Assembly: GCA_036346405.1 (NCBI GenBank) | Contig: CM070562.1 | Coordinates: forward strand, 107,584,999-107,648,998 | Source of the DNA: Phyllostachys edulis | Lineage: Eukaryota > Streptophyta > Magnoliopsida > Poales > Poaceae | DNA length: 64,000 nt | Direction of reading: 5' to 3' | In this document: one piece after another, positions 50,017 to 62,882 of the stretch | Layout of the letters: every line of letters starts with the position of its first letter | Position numbering within the stretch: position 1 is the first letter of the stretch | The notes under the pieces: model-generated | What the model saw: the letters and a program-made list of their open reading frames with translations, nothing else | The model's database searches: none | What the model was told of the DNA's origin: nothing | Made by a program: the position numbers and the translations under genes

Positions 50017-50086
50017 TGACGTTCTAGCGGGCCAACATATATAACGGTATATGACGTTCCAGCGGGCCAACATGTATAACGGTAAA
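50017..50086. repeat. 35-bp tandem repeat, two units (copy B)
   Basis: Same two-unit repeat as 10991-11060. Confidence 0.9.
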
Positions 50087-50922
50087 TGTTAGATCACACG
50101 TACCGTCAGGTAATCAGAGCATTTGACCTTTTGATTACATTGCTAATATTGTAAAGATAATTGATAATACTGTAAATCTTTATTTTTAAAAGGGGAAACT
50201 GTAATACTGTAAATCTTAGCTTAATAATGTAAATTTTGTGAAGATGCGTTTTATAAGCTTGATTTCCTCTGGTTGTGTAATATTGGAATTTGGAAGCTGC
50301 AACATGCAAAGGTTGCCTTTTGCTCTCCAAAAATAGAAAGAACACATTTGATGCCAGTTTTCTTGTATTTTAAATTACTGCACCAGAGCCATGGAAGGTG
50401 TCCTGATTAAAGTTATGCAAGTGTTTTGTTGAAATGGCACGTTTTTTATTTGCAGTAGCAAAACTAGTCCTCTGGCGTCCGAAATGAAAAAAATGACACT
50501 CTTACCGTACTATTTTGCCGTGGAGGTCACGTACCTCTCTGCCAAACCGCAGCAAGCGGCCTACCGCACTTCCAATTCGCGACAGGAATGTACACTGGCC
50601 ATCTGCCACGCTCTCAGCATGCTATCGTGGCTTTCACAGCAAAATAGTATGATAGGGGTGTTATTTTGTCATTTCAGATGTGGTTGGGGGTGCTAATTTT
50701 GCTACTTCATTTCAAAAAAGGCTAAATGAGTCAAAAACCAAGTTATGCTATTCGAAGGTGATAGTAACATGCATGCGTGAGTTCATCGGTTGATTAATCC
50801 TCACTCTAAACTGAACACAAAAGATTTGGTGCCTTTTGAAGTCCTGCTGGAGATCAGTTCTGATCATCAGCATGTTACGGTTCCTTGTCAAAGAGATCTT
50901 GTACTACTACCACATGAGTTTA

Positions 50923-53900
50923 GGGTCTGCTTGGTATGGCTCTGCTTTAGGTTTTTGTAACTCCAACTCTAGCTTCACTCTTAGATCCACTTCTATAAGA
51001 AGTTGGAGCGATTTGAGGAGCCGTTTGGTTAGAAAATTAGCTCTAACTCGGGAATGAGAATAATGTTTGTAAAAAGAGTGTACTACCCTTGTTTTGTGAC
51101 TTGTAATTTTTTTCCGTATTGCATAACTTATAACAGTTTAGTAAGTTGATTTCAGTTATGTTGTGCATTTATTTTTACATTTTTTTGGCCATGTGCCATC
51201 CTTTTGGCCAACAATCGATTTTTTTATAAATAAAACATACATAAACATATGAAGTTCATAACAAATGTTCTAACTCAAGGAGTATCATAACGAAAGCGTA
51301 GAAAACTCATGAATCAGAATTACAGTGTTCAAAATCACCACTCATGCCCAATTTGTTACACACAAGTCGATACAATATACAATATTACAATGCATACAAA
51401 GCATCAGTTGAGAAGATGTGAAAAACAATTATTAGTCCCTATACCATTTTGTACACGTTGCATGACTGTAGTTAGGCAGAAATCTTGGTGCATGTCTCCA
51501 TGCAAATCACACATTCATTCTCCCTTTCCACATCCTTGTTACAAAGCACCCTCCGATCTTCCATGTGCTTCCTGCTCACTATGTCTTTGCATTGACCTTC
51601 CCTTTCAGGCCCCTCTCGAGAGTTACCATGCACAGACAAACCTGTCAATAAGTAACTGCATGATATAACAATGTAGATTGCAAACAATCAAAACAGCAGG
51701 CAGTTAGGCACAGAAAAAATTGTTTAGGTAATTCTTAGAGATAGGCTTCAGTTCTGTACTTATCATGTTGTGAGACTGTTATATCTAAAATGAGTTACTA
51801 TCTGTTAGGAAAATGGTTTTCCTCAGACCTTAGTAAGTAGGACATGAATTGAATAGGTAAATTAGGACAGACGACTCAAAAGAACATCATCGTCTCAGTG
51901 ACTACTTGGTCCTGTTCATGCCTAATACTTGTTGCATTTCATTCATGTATCGTGTTTGTTGTTTCTTGTTCTTTATAAACCTTGAAGTTTTTTTTTTGTG
52001 CGTATGCTAATTCTGAACTTAATCGACGCTCAGCCAGAGTGTTGAAAACTAGCGAGATCGATTCAACATGGAAAAGTCCTCCCTGTCCCTCATAAGTAGA
52101 TTGCCAGCAATTTTCCTCCCTTCCATTCTTCCACTTAACCCAATTTAAACAATTAGGTTGGGGCATAAGTGAGTGGTAATATGTGTAAGTTAATAGATAA
52201 GGTTTGCATACATGCATTTCCTCTGTGCATTTTAGAGTTCAAACAAGGTGAAAATCCAATAATCATGTGCCAAGTGTAATAGTGCCTCTCCTTTTATCTG
52301 TCTAAAGCAGACTCAGACCCAAAGTTACATTTGGTGACATTTTCACCCCTAAACATTTATAGGAGTTCCATGCGGTATTTGACCTGAGTTGTGCTAGTTT
52401 TCTTTGAGATATCCTGTATCTATAATTTTAAATCTTATTGGAATGCTTCATATGAATGAGATGTCATACGTTTGCAAAAATACTTCCTAGTTCTACTACC
52501 TATGCACAATCATTTTCTGACATTCATACGACAGTTCTGAATGCCATATGCTTTCTTGAGGAAAATCATGAGAGTGACACATGTTGAAGATATGCATAGT
52601 GAAGCTTTGGTTAAGCTCATATAGTCATATTGGTTCTAGTCCTTTGCATCAAAAGAGTCCATCTACTTTAAGAATAAGTTCCTCGCAGACATTGATATGA
52701 TTAGTGCGTCGTGGTATCTATTGATTTATGTGATGTGCATGGGGGTGGTAATTCTCTAATTTGTTGATCTCTCCACAAGTTTAGGGAACAATGGAATCTA
52801 TAGCTTTCACCACATCACTGGCTAGAATTGGGTTTGTAATCACTTAAATCGTCACGTGCCTCTGCCTTCTCTTCTCTTTTGTATAGAAACCAAAATTTCT
52901 GCTTGGTATCCTTTTGGCAAAAACAATAGATTTGAGCATAATCCGAAAGATAGGACTCATTAAGTCATTTTAGCATATGAATTGTGTATGTTTATCGTGC
53001 TTGTGCATAGTGAACACAGATTTTAGCATATGAATTGCTTATGGGTGTTACATATAAATAGGTGGGTTTTATTTTGTTTTACGAACACGGGTTTTTTGCC
53101 ATGTTGATTAATCTCAACACAAATCAACCAAACTCAACAGATCGATATAGATCTAGCAAAAAAAAAAACTAATGGGGCAGCGACAAATCGCCATGGGGAC
53201 TCACTTTCAAGCCCCATGGTCGGGGATCTTGGCGGGAAGAAGATGCCGAGGCAGTCTTGTTGGGGGGAGTGTTAACCACGGCTACTATGCTGTGAAAACT
53301 CTTGGACACACACAAGCTCCATGGAGAAGATGAACAAGTGACAACCGAGTGTTTGGTCTTTGCCCAAAAAGCTGCGACCGCTTTTCACTGTTTTTCCTTC
53401 TCCTTTTATTCTGGTCAAAAGACTTACATATAACTAATAGCTCTAATGCACTACTAGTAATTCCATGCACAAAACATGCCCACTAGTGCCGTCGTTTCTA
53501 GCCACATTGATGCCATTACATGCAAATAAACACTAATGCTATATGCAAAAACCAATTAAGTCAAGATTGTAGCTAACAATTTTCTCCCTAATCTTGACAT
53601 GCCGAATCGCCGTTGCTTGGATCGCTTTGCAACCTATTGCCACACATAAAATACTAACTCACGCCATGCATTATCTTCACTAGATGGATGCATGCGGCTA
53701 CTGAAGGAGGATCAACTCATCTCACGTGCATACCTTCTCAACTAACTTTCGAACACATTTAGAGCTAGTCTCACGCTCTCGCAACGTGTACATACTCATG
53801 TCCTCCAGACTACATGCACTAACCGCTAACACATGGTGATCCAATAACACATGCATGTGCACATAATTCTTGGCTTCACTTGATCGCCGATCTGCTCACT

Positions 53901-55067
53901 TCGTTCTTTGATCCATCCACTACGCCATGGCGCCACACATGCAACTCTCTTGGATTTAGCCCACTACTATGACTCTATCTGACAACAAAGCCATGCAATA
54001 TAAATGAACATGATGAACACATAAATAACAAGATTAGTTCCAACTGAGCTTCAGAGTAGCGTCGGTTCGTCATCCACGTCCGCCGCAATGAAGAGTGTCT
54101 TATTCTTCACCACCTTCTTCGGTTTAGGACATTCCTAAGAGTAGTGCCAGTAGTTCTGGCAATTGTAGCACCGAACTTTCGCTTTGTCGTAGGTGCTCTT
54201 CTTGCCAGAAGAGCCGGAGCCGCCTTCCTTGTTCTTGGCCCTGGACTCTCATTGGACGTAGGTGAGCAGCAGGTGCTCACCTTCCTCCTCACCAACCATG
54301 TGGCGCTCTCGAGCGCCTTTAGCCGCCTGAACATTTACATCGATCGTTTGGTCTTGCCCAAAAAAGCTGCTGCCGCTTTTCCTTTTTTTCCTTCTCTTTT
54401 ATTTTGATCAAAAGACTTACATACAACTAATAGCTCTAATACACTACTAGTAACTCCATGCACAGAACATGCCCACTAGTCTTCTTGTTTCTAGTCACAT
54501 TGATGCCATTACATGCAAATAAACACTAATGCTACATGCAAAAAATAATTAAGTCAAGATTATAGCTAGCAGGGAGAAGCCGAGGCCGGGTGCGCCGGGG
54601 AGGGAGAAGTCGAGGCCGGGTGCGCTGGGGATGAGGAAGCCAACACCGCCGGGGAGGAAGATGTCACCCTCGTCGTCGCCGGGGAGAAAGATGTCGCCCT
54701 CGTTACCGCCCTGCCGGGGAGGGGGTCGTCTCCCAGGTCACCGCCGCCTCTCCTCTCCTCTCTCTAGGGTTTCTCTGGGGCTCGAGCTTGGGTGCAAAGA
54801 CGAGGGGGGGTTGCAAAGAGTGAGGGTTCGAACTGTGAAGGGTAGTCCAATGGCATATTATGGGTAATTATCCCCAACTTCTAGTGATATTTTGTTTTGT
54901 TAGCCCATAGCTCCCCACTTGGAGCAAAGTTCCACATACTCCCGAAAATTACACCACGGACTGCTCTATTCCAGGTTGCTCTAACTTTAAAAAATTTATA
55001 GAGCTACCTCGTTTGGCACAGCTCCACTCACTCCAAGTATAAAGCTAAGAGCATGCCAAACATTGCC
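50923..55067. mobile_element. Harbinger-like composite element (copy B)
   Basis: Same element as 11896-16036, with TTA at 50920-50922 and 55068-55070. The nested LTR element inside shows heavy CTG/CAG/CCG discordance with copy A. Confidence 0.6.
53350..54571 (-). mobile_element. Small LTR element with gag fragment (TR-GAG-like, copy B)
   Basis: Same element as 14334-15553: repeats 53350-53578 and 54345-54571. Many CTG in copy A read CTT here, for example GGTGCTGCCC versus GGTCTTTGCCC in the left repeat. Confidence 0.75.
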
Positions 55068-55070
55068 TTA

Positions 55071-58000
55071 GTCGACAAGAGCTACATTAGCAGGCCTTTT
55101 CTCGTGTTCAAATCATGTACTAGTCTAGTACTACCATTCTGTCTCCTGTCATAACATGCACCAGGCTGCATATATTCCTGGACTGAACGATGCACAAGGC
55201 TGATTAAGAAAGGACATAGTAACGACTATCATTGCGAGCCGCACTTAATTTTCCAATTGATGAAGACACGCTGAAATGAAGAAGTTAATTTCAGCTTCAC
55301 AAAGTCAAGTTACAGTACCGGACCGATGTCTGTCTGATCGTGAGGTGAGAGGCAATTCGCATTTAGGCGCTTCTGTCTGTCTGACATACACTGAAAAGGC
55401 CGGCCGGGTTAAAGGCACACGTTTTGCACGTATGCGACTACTTATCCTGAAATTGTCTCTTCTTTGGTTTTCAGAACAAAAGCCGGTGTTCTTCTCCTCC
55501 TCTTCTTGTCGTTGTCACCTGTGATTTTGTCACACGGTTGCATGTGTTGTGGCACACACAGAAGAGCATGCCTAGTCCACAAGAGAATCGCCTGTCTGAA
55601 TAAACTGAGTTGAGAAGCACAAGTTCAGCGCGACATGTACCCTGATATCTCGACAGAAAAGGAAATGACGCTGCTAATTCAAGAGGATTAGTCGCAGCGT
55701 CATGATAACGCGCGCGCCTACTTGATTAAGCCAATTACGAGTAAGTGAACTCACGCATCCATGTTCGCCTCGCGTGCGGCAGGTGCAACGTACTTGAGGT
55801 CGGCAAAATCCAAACGAGTCTTTGCAGAAGTAGAGATGCGACCCCAGCAATACGCTAGATGTAAAGTATCTTGTATGCTAGTTACTCCATGATACTTACA
55901 TGACTACTTTGCAGTTGGACTTTGAGATGTCCGGGTAATGGTTCAGTGACAAAGCTAGAGATTAGATGATGGAGAACCACACTTCACACTCACAATTCTA
56001 TAGTTTGTACAATGATTTCATAACATCATAAATCCAACACATAGGTTCTAAATTTGTAAAAAGCATAATGCAAATAGTTCAAATAAGATCTTACATGAAT
56101 AGAAAATTACAAAATATGCAACTATGCAAAGAAAATTATAATACTACTTTCTGCGTTTTCATGCCTCGAAAACGCGTTCCATTACATTATCTTCACTAAC
56201 CTTCAAGAAAATTTCTCTATCAATAAATGTGACTAAACAATCATTCAAGAATTGACATATCGTAACAAAATTTTCAAATTTCCATTCACAATTAAGCTCA
56301 CATAAATATGGAGAGATGCAAATATAAACTTAAGCTCACTTGCTTTATGAACATATAGCTAGTAAATTGTAAACATACACATTAATCTCAAAGAAATATA
56401 AATCGAGAACCCTCACCTTCTGGCTTCTGCAGTTCTGCACTTCTACTCGGCTGGCGACTGCTCCCGGGCTTCACACTTTCACAGCATTGTGCAGCTCTAC
56501 AAGTTCAAGGACACATTAGCTATGCTAATTATGAAAATCACTGAGAAGTGAGATAGTGAGATGGCAGACAATAATACCATATGGTCTATCAAGACATGAA
56601 GACAACAACCACTGCTCACTACTCGGTACTCCCGAACTCCAAGTCTCCAACCAACATACAGAAAGCATTCAAAGCAACTCACATGCCACAACTCAAAGCA
56701 AGTAAGCAACTCACCTGCTTCATCAATCACCAGCACGGTAGCACCGGGCACCAGCCCCGTCCCAGCATCCTGGCTGCCGAGTCCCGCGCCATGCTGCCAC
56801 CCTCTCGTTGTCTTGCGTTGCGCCACCGTCGCTTTGCTCGCGTCGCGCCACACTTCTTTGCTTCCCTAGTCCTCGCGTTAGGGGTGGGGAGTTCTAAGGA
56901 GAGATTAGGGATTTAGGGTTGGGAAGGAGATGATTGGAATGGTGTACTCGGCTAGGTATGTCGGTTGGAGTCTTAGACCAGGTGGTGAGGTAGGCCGTAA
57001 GCGGTAAACACGAATGGAGTCATCATCATGGACCTTCGGTGGTGGCACAGTGGGCTACGCTTTCATGGCAAAGTACCGGAAAGGCATAAACATAGCCCGC
57101 TGAATACTGATTCACTGAAGTTTGAGGTGTGGCTGAGTGAAGAACTGATGAACTGATCCTCTGTTGTTCTTCATATTTCTTAGGGTGACGGTACATATCC
57201 AGCACATCTGCTGGTTCCGTCCTGGTAATGGAGACATATCAAAAAAAAGGAGAGCTTGTCAAACATACTGTACCCTACGTACGTAACAGTCGCAGTAATC
57301 AAACTGATCTTGGTGCATAATTTCTACAGTAGAAAAGCGCGGAACAATTTACACTAGCACAGTTAGCCGAGTAAGCAGAGCACCTGCCCATTCTTTTAAA
57401 CAAAAATTACAATACTAGTGTATTCTTTGTTTCGGCTTCAACCAATCTTCAAAACGTCTATATATGCGAATTTAAACGTTGAGAGCCCACGGCACCATGC
57501 TTAGGCATCAAATCAGAGTGGCTTGTTGTGTACCAAACATCTACTAAAACCTAGAATTCTCTAGCGTTGCAACTACGGTAGAGACGCACGGTGTTTCTCT
57601 GTATCAATGAACATGAGCAATCAATTGGATTGCGGACAGATGAGACCGATCGTCACAGCCAAATCCAAACAGTATTTTTTTAAAAAAATCTCCGGTGCTT
57701 TTTGTACGGTGATTTAGAGCCGTGCTACTCCAGACCACCGTTTGTCTGTATTGTTCCTACGGAGATTCTCTGCTGTACCAAAGAGAATCCGGATTCTAAG
57801 ACCTTCCTTGTGCAATCTTTTACCTAGCATTCGAGATGAGATCCCAAAACCTTACAAAAAGAAAACCTTTGTTTACTGGAAAAGTGCATGGCCATCCTGG
57901 CCTAGCTGGCCCCCCCTGCAGCGTCAGAACAGACTCACAATTCCAAACAGTAACCGGCTACAACACCAGCTACGCGCTCACTCCCCACACCCGGCTTTGG

Positions 58001-59853
58001 ATGCTATTGCTAGGGCACTGTTTTCCCTTTATTATATAACATATTGTGTCAGGCACCTTTCATTTCATTTCAGTTAGGAAGAATCCTCCCTCCGAGTTAT
58101 CGGCTGATTTGACAATTTTTTATTGGTAACCAGCAAAAGTAGCATTCTCTCTTTACACAATTACAAAATTAGCACAGCGAGAGAGAGGTTAGGCAGACGT
58201 GCGGCTCTCCCGGATCATGGCAGCGATGGAACAACGCATCGAGAGGGAGAAGGACACGTACCATGTTTGGGGTGCGATGTAGGTTCCTACTATACTCCTA
58301 ATCCACGGAAGAAACCTGACACACACCGTGACGAAAAAACAGTTTCTCTCATTTCTTCTTCTTCATCTCTTTTCAACTGTGCGGATGTGCTGTGCTGCTG
58401 AATCGAGTTGTCTCTTCTCCTCGGCGTACACCGAGAAGAAGAGTGAGCGTGTATCTCATAACTATTACCGGCTGCCACAGAGTTCGCCTACATGGGGGCG
58501 TTAATAAGGTTTCAGGGCAGTGCTTTTGTGCGACCGCTCACTGCAATGCATCGAGCCTGCATTGCTTCTTGTTCTTCATCAAGCCCGACTGTAAACTATT
58601 TGTGCGACCAAACGATAATATTATTCTTGCATATATTTCGAAGCGCAATATGTTGGCCTCTGTTAGTATTGCTTTATACATCTCTAGTTATATGTGATAT
58701 ATGTCTCATAATAAAACCACGGAATTAAAATATTACGTATATTTCAACTAGGTGGGCCTTGCGTCTCGTTTATTAGTACTCGTAAATCAACATCTCCCTC
58801 CATGTCATGGTGTCATCGGTACTCCTTAGTTTGACATAATTGCGTTATCAACTCTGCGTTAGTATATTGCTGACGTGGTGCTAAGTTGAATATAAATGCT
58901 ACTGTGGATGTACGATGTACCACCTTTCATGGATAAGACAAAATGTTGACTTCTCGCGTCGACTTATAAATCCGGCAAAAATGCCTCAGTGCGAAACATG
59001 CTGCAACTAGTATTAGTCGACGTGACGACGCATGGTTTAGTAATAAAGTATGATGAATTGACAATATGATCATCCTGCCGTAACTGTGATGCAAGAAAGA
59101 TGATTTGTTTAGTTACTCGCCTTGTTTCATCAGGAGTACTAAATGGAAGGCAAATCCTTATCCTACCAAACCGCATCAAGCAATAAAGTGCAAGCAAAAT
59201 CTTAATCCTACTAATAACGGCTGCTGAGTGCACAGTGCACTTCATCACAAAGTCAGCTGATGCACAATTGCGCACACACATGAGAGGACGCCTATCATCT
59301 GTCATCATTATACAATGTCACGGATAAACAGTACAATCGCAGCAGCATTGGCACTGTTTATGAAATCTGCTGTGGCGCTTGATTTGAACCGTACCCCTTC
59401 ACACTTGATATTATGCAAATCCCACGTGAGAAGGGTGTCTCATTTATTGCAGGAGTACACTATTTATATTCTCCTCCAGAGAGGAAGCTGGCCCCACCTG
59501 GCAGGTACAGGACGGCCGGTGTACAAACAGGCCTCCATTCCCACATGCCCTCCATTAATGGAGGTAGGCTTTGCTGCCTGCTCTCCTCATCTCTTTCCTA
59601 TGTACCGACCATTTCGCAGGGATTTTTTTTATGCCATCGGTGCTAGGTCACGCCAGGTCTACATACACGACACGTATACGACATGTGTCTTATAGTATCA
59701 GTGTATTTGCTACGTATGACATACAATCTTGATGCCGTTTGGTGCCACGTAGCATGCAAATCTATTCTTTTCCAAGCAATAGTCCCTCTCCTCCTGAACA
59801 GAGGACCATTCGATTTCCCCGGTGTCCCCTGCTCTTTGATCTGCTTCAGCTCT
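55071..59853. other. Gene-poor stretch, copy B of 16037-20809
   Basis: No recognised gene. Useful as the comparison for copy A: near 56425 copy B keeps CTGG, CTGCAG and CTGCAC where copy A has altered bases. Near 58385-58410 it keeps GTGCTGTGCTGCTG where copy A has CTT-type calls. Confidence 0.55.
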
Positions 59854-60641
59854 GCTCTCGTATGCTTCTGCCCTCTACTACGTGAAAATCAGGACGTCAC
59901 ACTAAGCAAAACCCAGCAATGACCGAAATCTATGCATGCAAAGTAGAGCCCCCACAGGGACAAACGAAAAAAGCAACTGACAAGTGAAAAAAGGGAAAGG
60001 AAAGCACAGGGCGACAGAAGCAGGATACTGCTAGGAAATTTTGTGTTGTGTTTGTGATGCCTCTACCATGAGAGGCAGAGGCCATCCATCCATTTTTGCA
60101 GGAGAATAAAGAGAGCAATTCCCCCAAAACCACCAGAGAAGGAAGAAAGAAAAATGAAGTTGATTTGTTTCCCATTTCAAGATTTGCTCCATCCATCCAT
60201 GATCCATCCGATCCACCACCCCACAACTACAGAATCCAAGAAGCCAGCAGGCAGGCAGGCCTCTCATGTTGTCATCATCATAAGAATAATCATCATCATC
60301 TTCTCCACAAGGAGCAGATCACCACCGTGGACCACCACCTACTCCAATGTCCAATGATGTTACAAATTAAAAGAAATTGCTTTCTTAACAACCCATATTA
60401 TATGATCATCATTTGAAAGAACATAAAACATGAAGAGGGAAAAAAGAGGTGCAAGAAGGGGAAAAGAGAACTTAATTCCAGGAGCAACAGCAACAACAGA
60501 GATGTGGTGAATTGTGGTGGTGGCTTGAACACCCAAAATGGCTAGGGACAACACCCCTAGATCCCACGTCGCATTGCCAACCACCGTCCATCCATGTCCG
60601 AGCCGGATCAACGCCGGAATCCGTCGAATTATGGCGAGTCA
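59854..60641. other. Kinase 3' flank, probable 3' UTR and downstream
   Basis: Continuous with copy B on the left. Frames up to about 100 codons on both strands have no family likeness. The part nearest 60641 should hold the kinase 3' UTR; no clear polyadenylation signal identified. Confidence 0.5.
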
Positions 60642-61705
60642 TCACGACGGCGGGGCGGCGAGGGGCTGTGGCTGCGGCTGCTGCTGCGGCCCGGCGACGA
60701 ACCGGTGTTGTAGCAGCTGCGTCGCCGCCGGCCGCTTCGCCGGGTTCTTCTGGAGGCAGCAGCTGATGAAGCTCTTGAACTCCGGCGAGGCTGTGGGTCG
60801 GAGTAGCAAATCGCGATCATCAGAGCGGCCCAGTCGCCCTGCTTGCCGAGATTCTCCCCGAGGGGGAACCTGCCCAGGTAGAACTCGAGAATGCTCAGGC
60901 CGAAGCTCCAGATGTCGCCGGCGTACCCGTCGTAGGTGCCGTCGTTGAGGTCGGTGTTGATGCGCTCGGGGCTCATGTATGCGATGGTGCCGACGGAGGA
61001 GTTGCAGGGGTCCATGGTCTGGTTCAGGATGCGGCCGACGCCGAAGTCGGCGATCTTGACGCGGCGGCCGGAGTCGATGAGGAGGTTGGACGGCTTGATG
61101 TCGCGGTGGACGATGTGGCGTCGGTGGAGGTATGCGATGCCGGAGAGCACCTGGCGCGCTACGTCGGCGAGGAAGGCCTCGGAGACGATGCGGCGGTCCT
61201 CGAGGGAGCCCCCGTCCATGTACTCGAGCAGGATCTGGAGCTCGCCGGCCTGCTCGTACATGCCGTGGCAGCGCACGACGGCCGGGTGCTCGGCGGTGCG
61301 CAGAATGGAGATCTCGCGCGTGATCTGCCGCCGCACGGCGTCGTCGTGGTTACCGTAGAGCACCTTGAGCGCGTAGAGCCGGCCCGTGGGGCGGTGCCGC
61401 ACCATCCAGACCGTCCCGCCTGCGCCGCTCCCGATGCGGCGCACGCGCTCCAGCTCCGACAGCGGCGGCGGGGCGGGCGGCGCGGAGCCGGCCGAGGTGG
61501 GCGGGGTGGGCGCGCCGAGCGACGACCCGGACGAGGACGTGGACGACGGCGCGGAGGACGGCGGGAGCGGCAGCGGCAGCGGCACGGCGAGGGACTTGAG
61601 GTCGCGCTGCGGAAGCGGCAGCGTGAGATCCGAGCGGCGCCGCGACCGCCCCGGCGTGCCCGGCTGCTGCCCCGCCCTCGGGTTCGGCGGCCCGCTCGGT
61701 CGCAT
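60642..61705 (-). CDS. MKK4: MAP kinase kinase, group C (MKK4/5 type), single exon, one frameshift near the C terminus
   Basis: Intronless gene from ATG 61705 to TGA 60642-60644. A Pro/Ser-rich N terminus carries a basic-hydrophobic MAPK docking motif (RRRSDLTLPLP, residues 22-32). The kinase domain follows: GSGAGG loop (92-97), ATP lysine 114, alpha-C Glu131, HRDIKPSN (200-207), DFG (220-222), and activation loop T-x5-S with Thr230 and Ser236, the plant MKK spacing. These kinases sit between MAPKKKs and MAPKs such as MPK3/6 in immunity and growth. After residue 305 (near 60790) a net indel shifts the frame. The expected ending (PEFKSFISCCLQKNPAKR and so on) is readable in another frame to the 60642 stop. 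A sequencing error is likely. MKK4 versus MKK5 rests on recalled synteny with PR-1 genes. Confidence 0.9.
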
Positions 61706-61900
61706 CTCGCGCGCTCTCGCGGTGGCCCAACGGAAGGGGAGCGGAGCGGAGAGGCGGGTGCCTCGCGTGGATGGGTGGGTGGGTTCCTCCTGTGCGCGTG
61801 CGCGGCGGCTGGATTGGTTTGCGTCGGTGTTGGTTTTGTTGGGCTCGCGGGGTGGGGAAGACGAGGTCGGGGCAGGGAAGACGGATTTGAGGGAGACGAG

Positions 61901-61912
61901 TGTTTTTTATAG
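61901..61912 (-). promoter_or_regulatory. Probable TATA box of the MKK gene
   Basis: Minus-strand CTATAAAAAACA about 200 bp upstream of the ATG, predicting a 5' UTR near 170 nt. Confidence 0.65.
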
Positions 61913-62029
61913 ACACACAGCACTTGCCAAGCTAAGGGATGAGAGCTCAGCCGAGACCGAGAGACGGGGGTTGGTAAGTAATGAATCTCTCTTTCTGGAT
62001 TTTTTTTATTAATTATTTTTTTAAAAAAA

Positions 62030-62341
62030 TTATTTTAAAGTTAATCCGACAAACTTTATCTCCAATTCTAATCCCTTTGGTCATGCCATCACCCGCAGCG
62101 TGACAAAATAATACTGTCATGCCTGCTCGTATCTGGGCAAACTCTTGTTACGTCACGACCAGTGGCGTAACAGTGTTGTTTGGTCATGTCACGATCAGTG
62201 GCGTGACAAAAAAATGCTATTTAGTAGACTTATCTTGTGGCGTGACAATGTTGTTTTGTCGCGTCACGGGTGGTGACTCGTGGTGTGACCAAAGAGGTCA
62301 AAATTGGAAATAAACTTCGTCTGAGGTTAACTTTAAAATAA
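62030..62341. mobile_element. Foldback MITE with ~55-bp inverted ends and internal GTCACG palindromes
   Basis: The left end TTATTTTAAAGTTAA...CTTTGGTCA and the right end TGACCAAAG...TTAACTTTAAAATAA pair over roughly 55 bp. The centre holds several GTCACG-x(4-8)-CGTGAC palindromes. It lies about 120 bp upstream of the kinase TATA box. Confidence 0.8.
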
Positions 62342-62882
62342 AATTTAAATTTTCTCTCTGTGTTTTTCTTTTTCCGCCGTGTCGCAAATGCAGTTTATTT
62401 GTGGGTTCGTTTTAGTTTTTCGTTACGTTTGTGGTGTGAAGTGTAATCCCACAGTGACAGTTGAATGGCAATGGAGAAAAATGCAGGAAGAGGGAGGGCT
62501 GAGCTAAACTAAACTACAACCATGCTAAGGTCCAGTTTGGGATACGGAAATTCTCTCTCATCCTACGGAAACTGAACTATTTCATGTGAACTCATATATT
62601 CCAAATAAGTGCTAACCCTAGGCTTTGTTTGGAAGCGCGGACATTTTTATCATATTCACGAAGGAGATCAATTGTTTCATGTGTTAAATTCCTACATCTC
62701 AAATAAGCCCTTAGCAGTGAGCAGGGTTCCAAATCCCAATGTAACTAGGAGCTACATTCTAAGTGAGAGTATGCCATTTTGAACTTATGGTTTTTTTTTT
62801 GTTTTAAACTCTAGTTGCTATTATTTATTGATGGAAGCTGAGATTTGTTGAAACTTCGGAAGAAAATGAGATAGACATAAAA
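62342..62882. other. Kinase distal upstream region
   Basis: No gene. 62530-62720 has TTTGGGATAC and CCAAATAAG words typical of worn Tourist-like MITEs. Confidence 0.4.

Larger units (their letters stand above)
39104..59853. repeat. Copy B of the ~20.8 kb near-identical direct duplication
   Basis: This copy carries the same features as 1-20809. Unlike copy A it is embedded in continuous sequence on both sides: the 3' half of the Copia element lies to its left and the MKK4-type kinase to its right. It is therefore the copy in natural context. Its lipase gene reads through, whereas copy A's does not. Its Copia and TR-GAG-like parts carry many more disrupted CHG sites than copy A. Confidence 0.95.

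Noticed and set aside
1..59853. A genuine recent 20.8 kb tandem duplication
   Set aside because: Differences are mainly homopolymer and CHG-context, copy A ends at a placeholder gap, and each copy has different breaks. Not excluded, but the artefact reading is simpler.
61106..61923. Plus- and minus-strand frames of 180-270 codons overlapping the kinase N terminus
   Set aside because: Arg/Gly-rich shadows of a GC-rich exon; the kinase frame has clear domain motifs.
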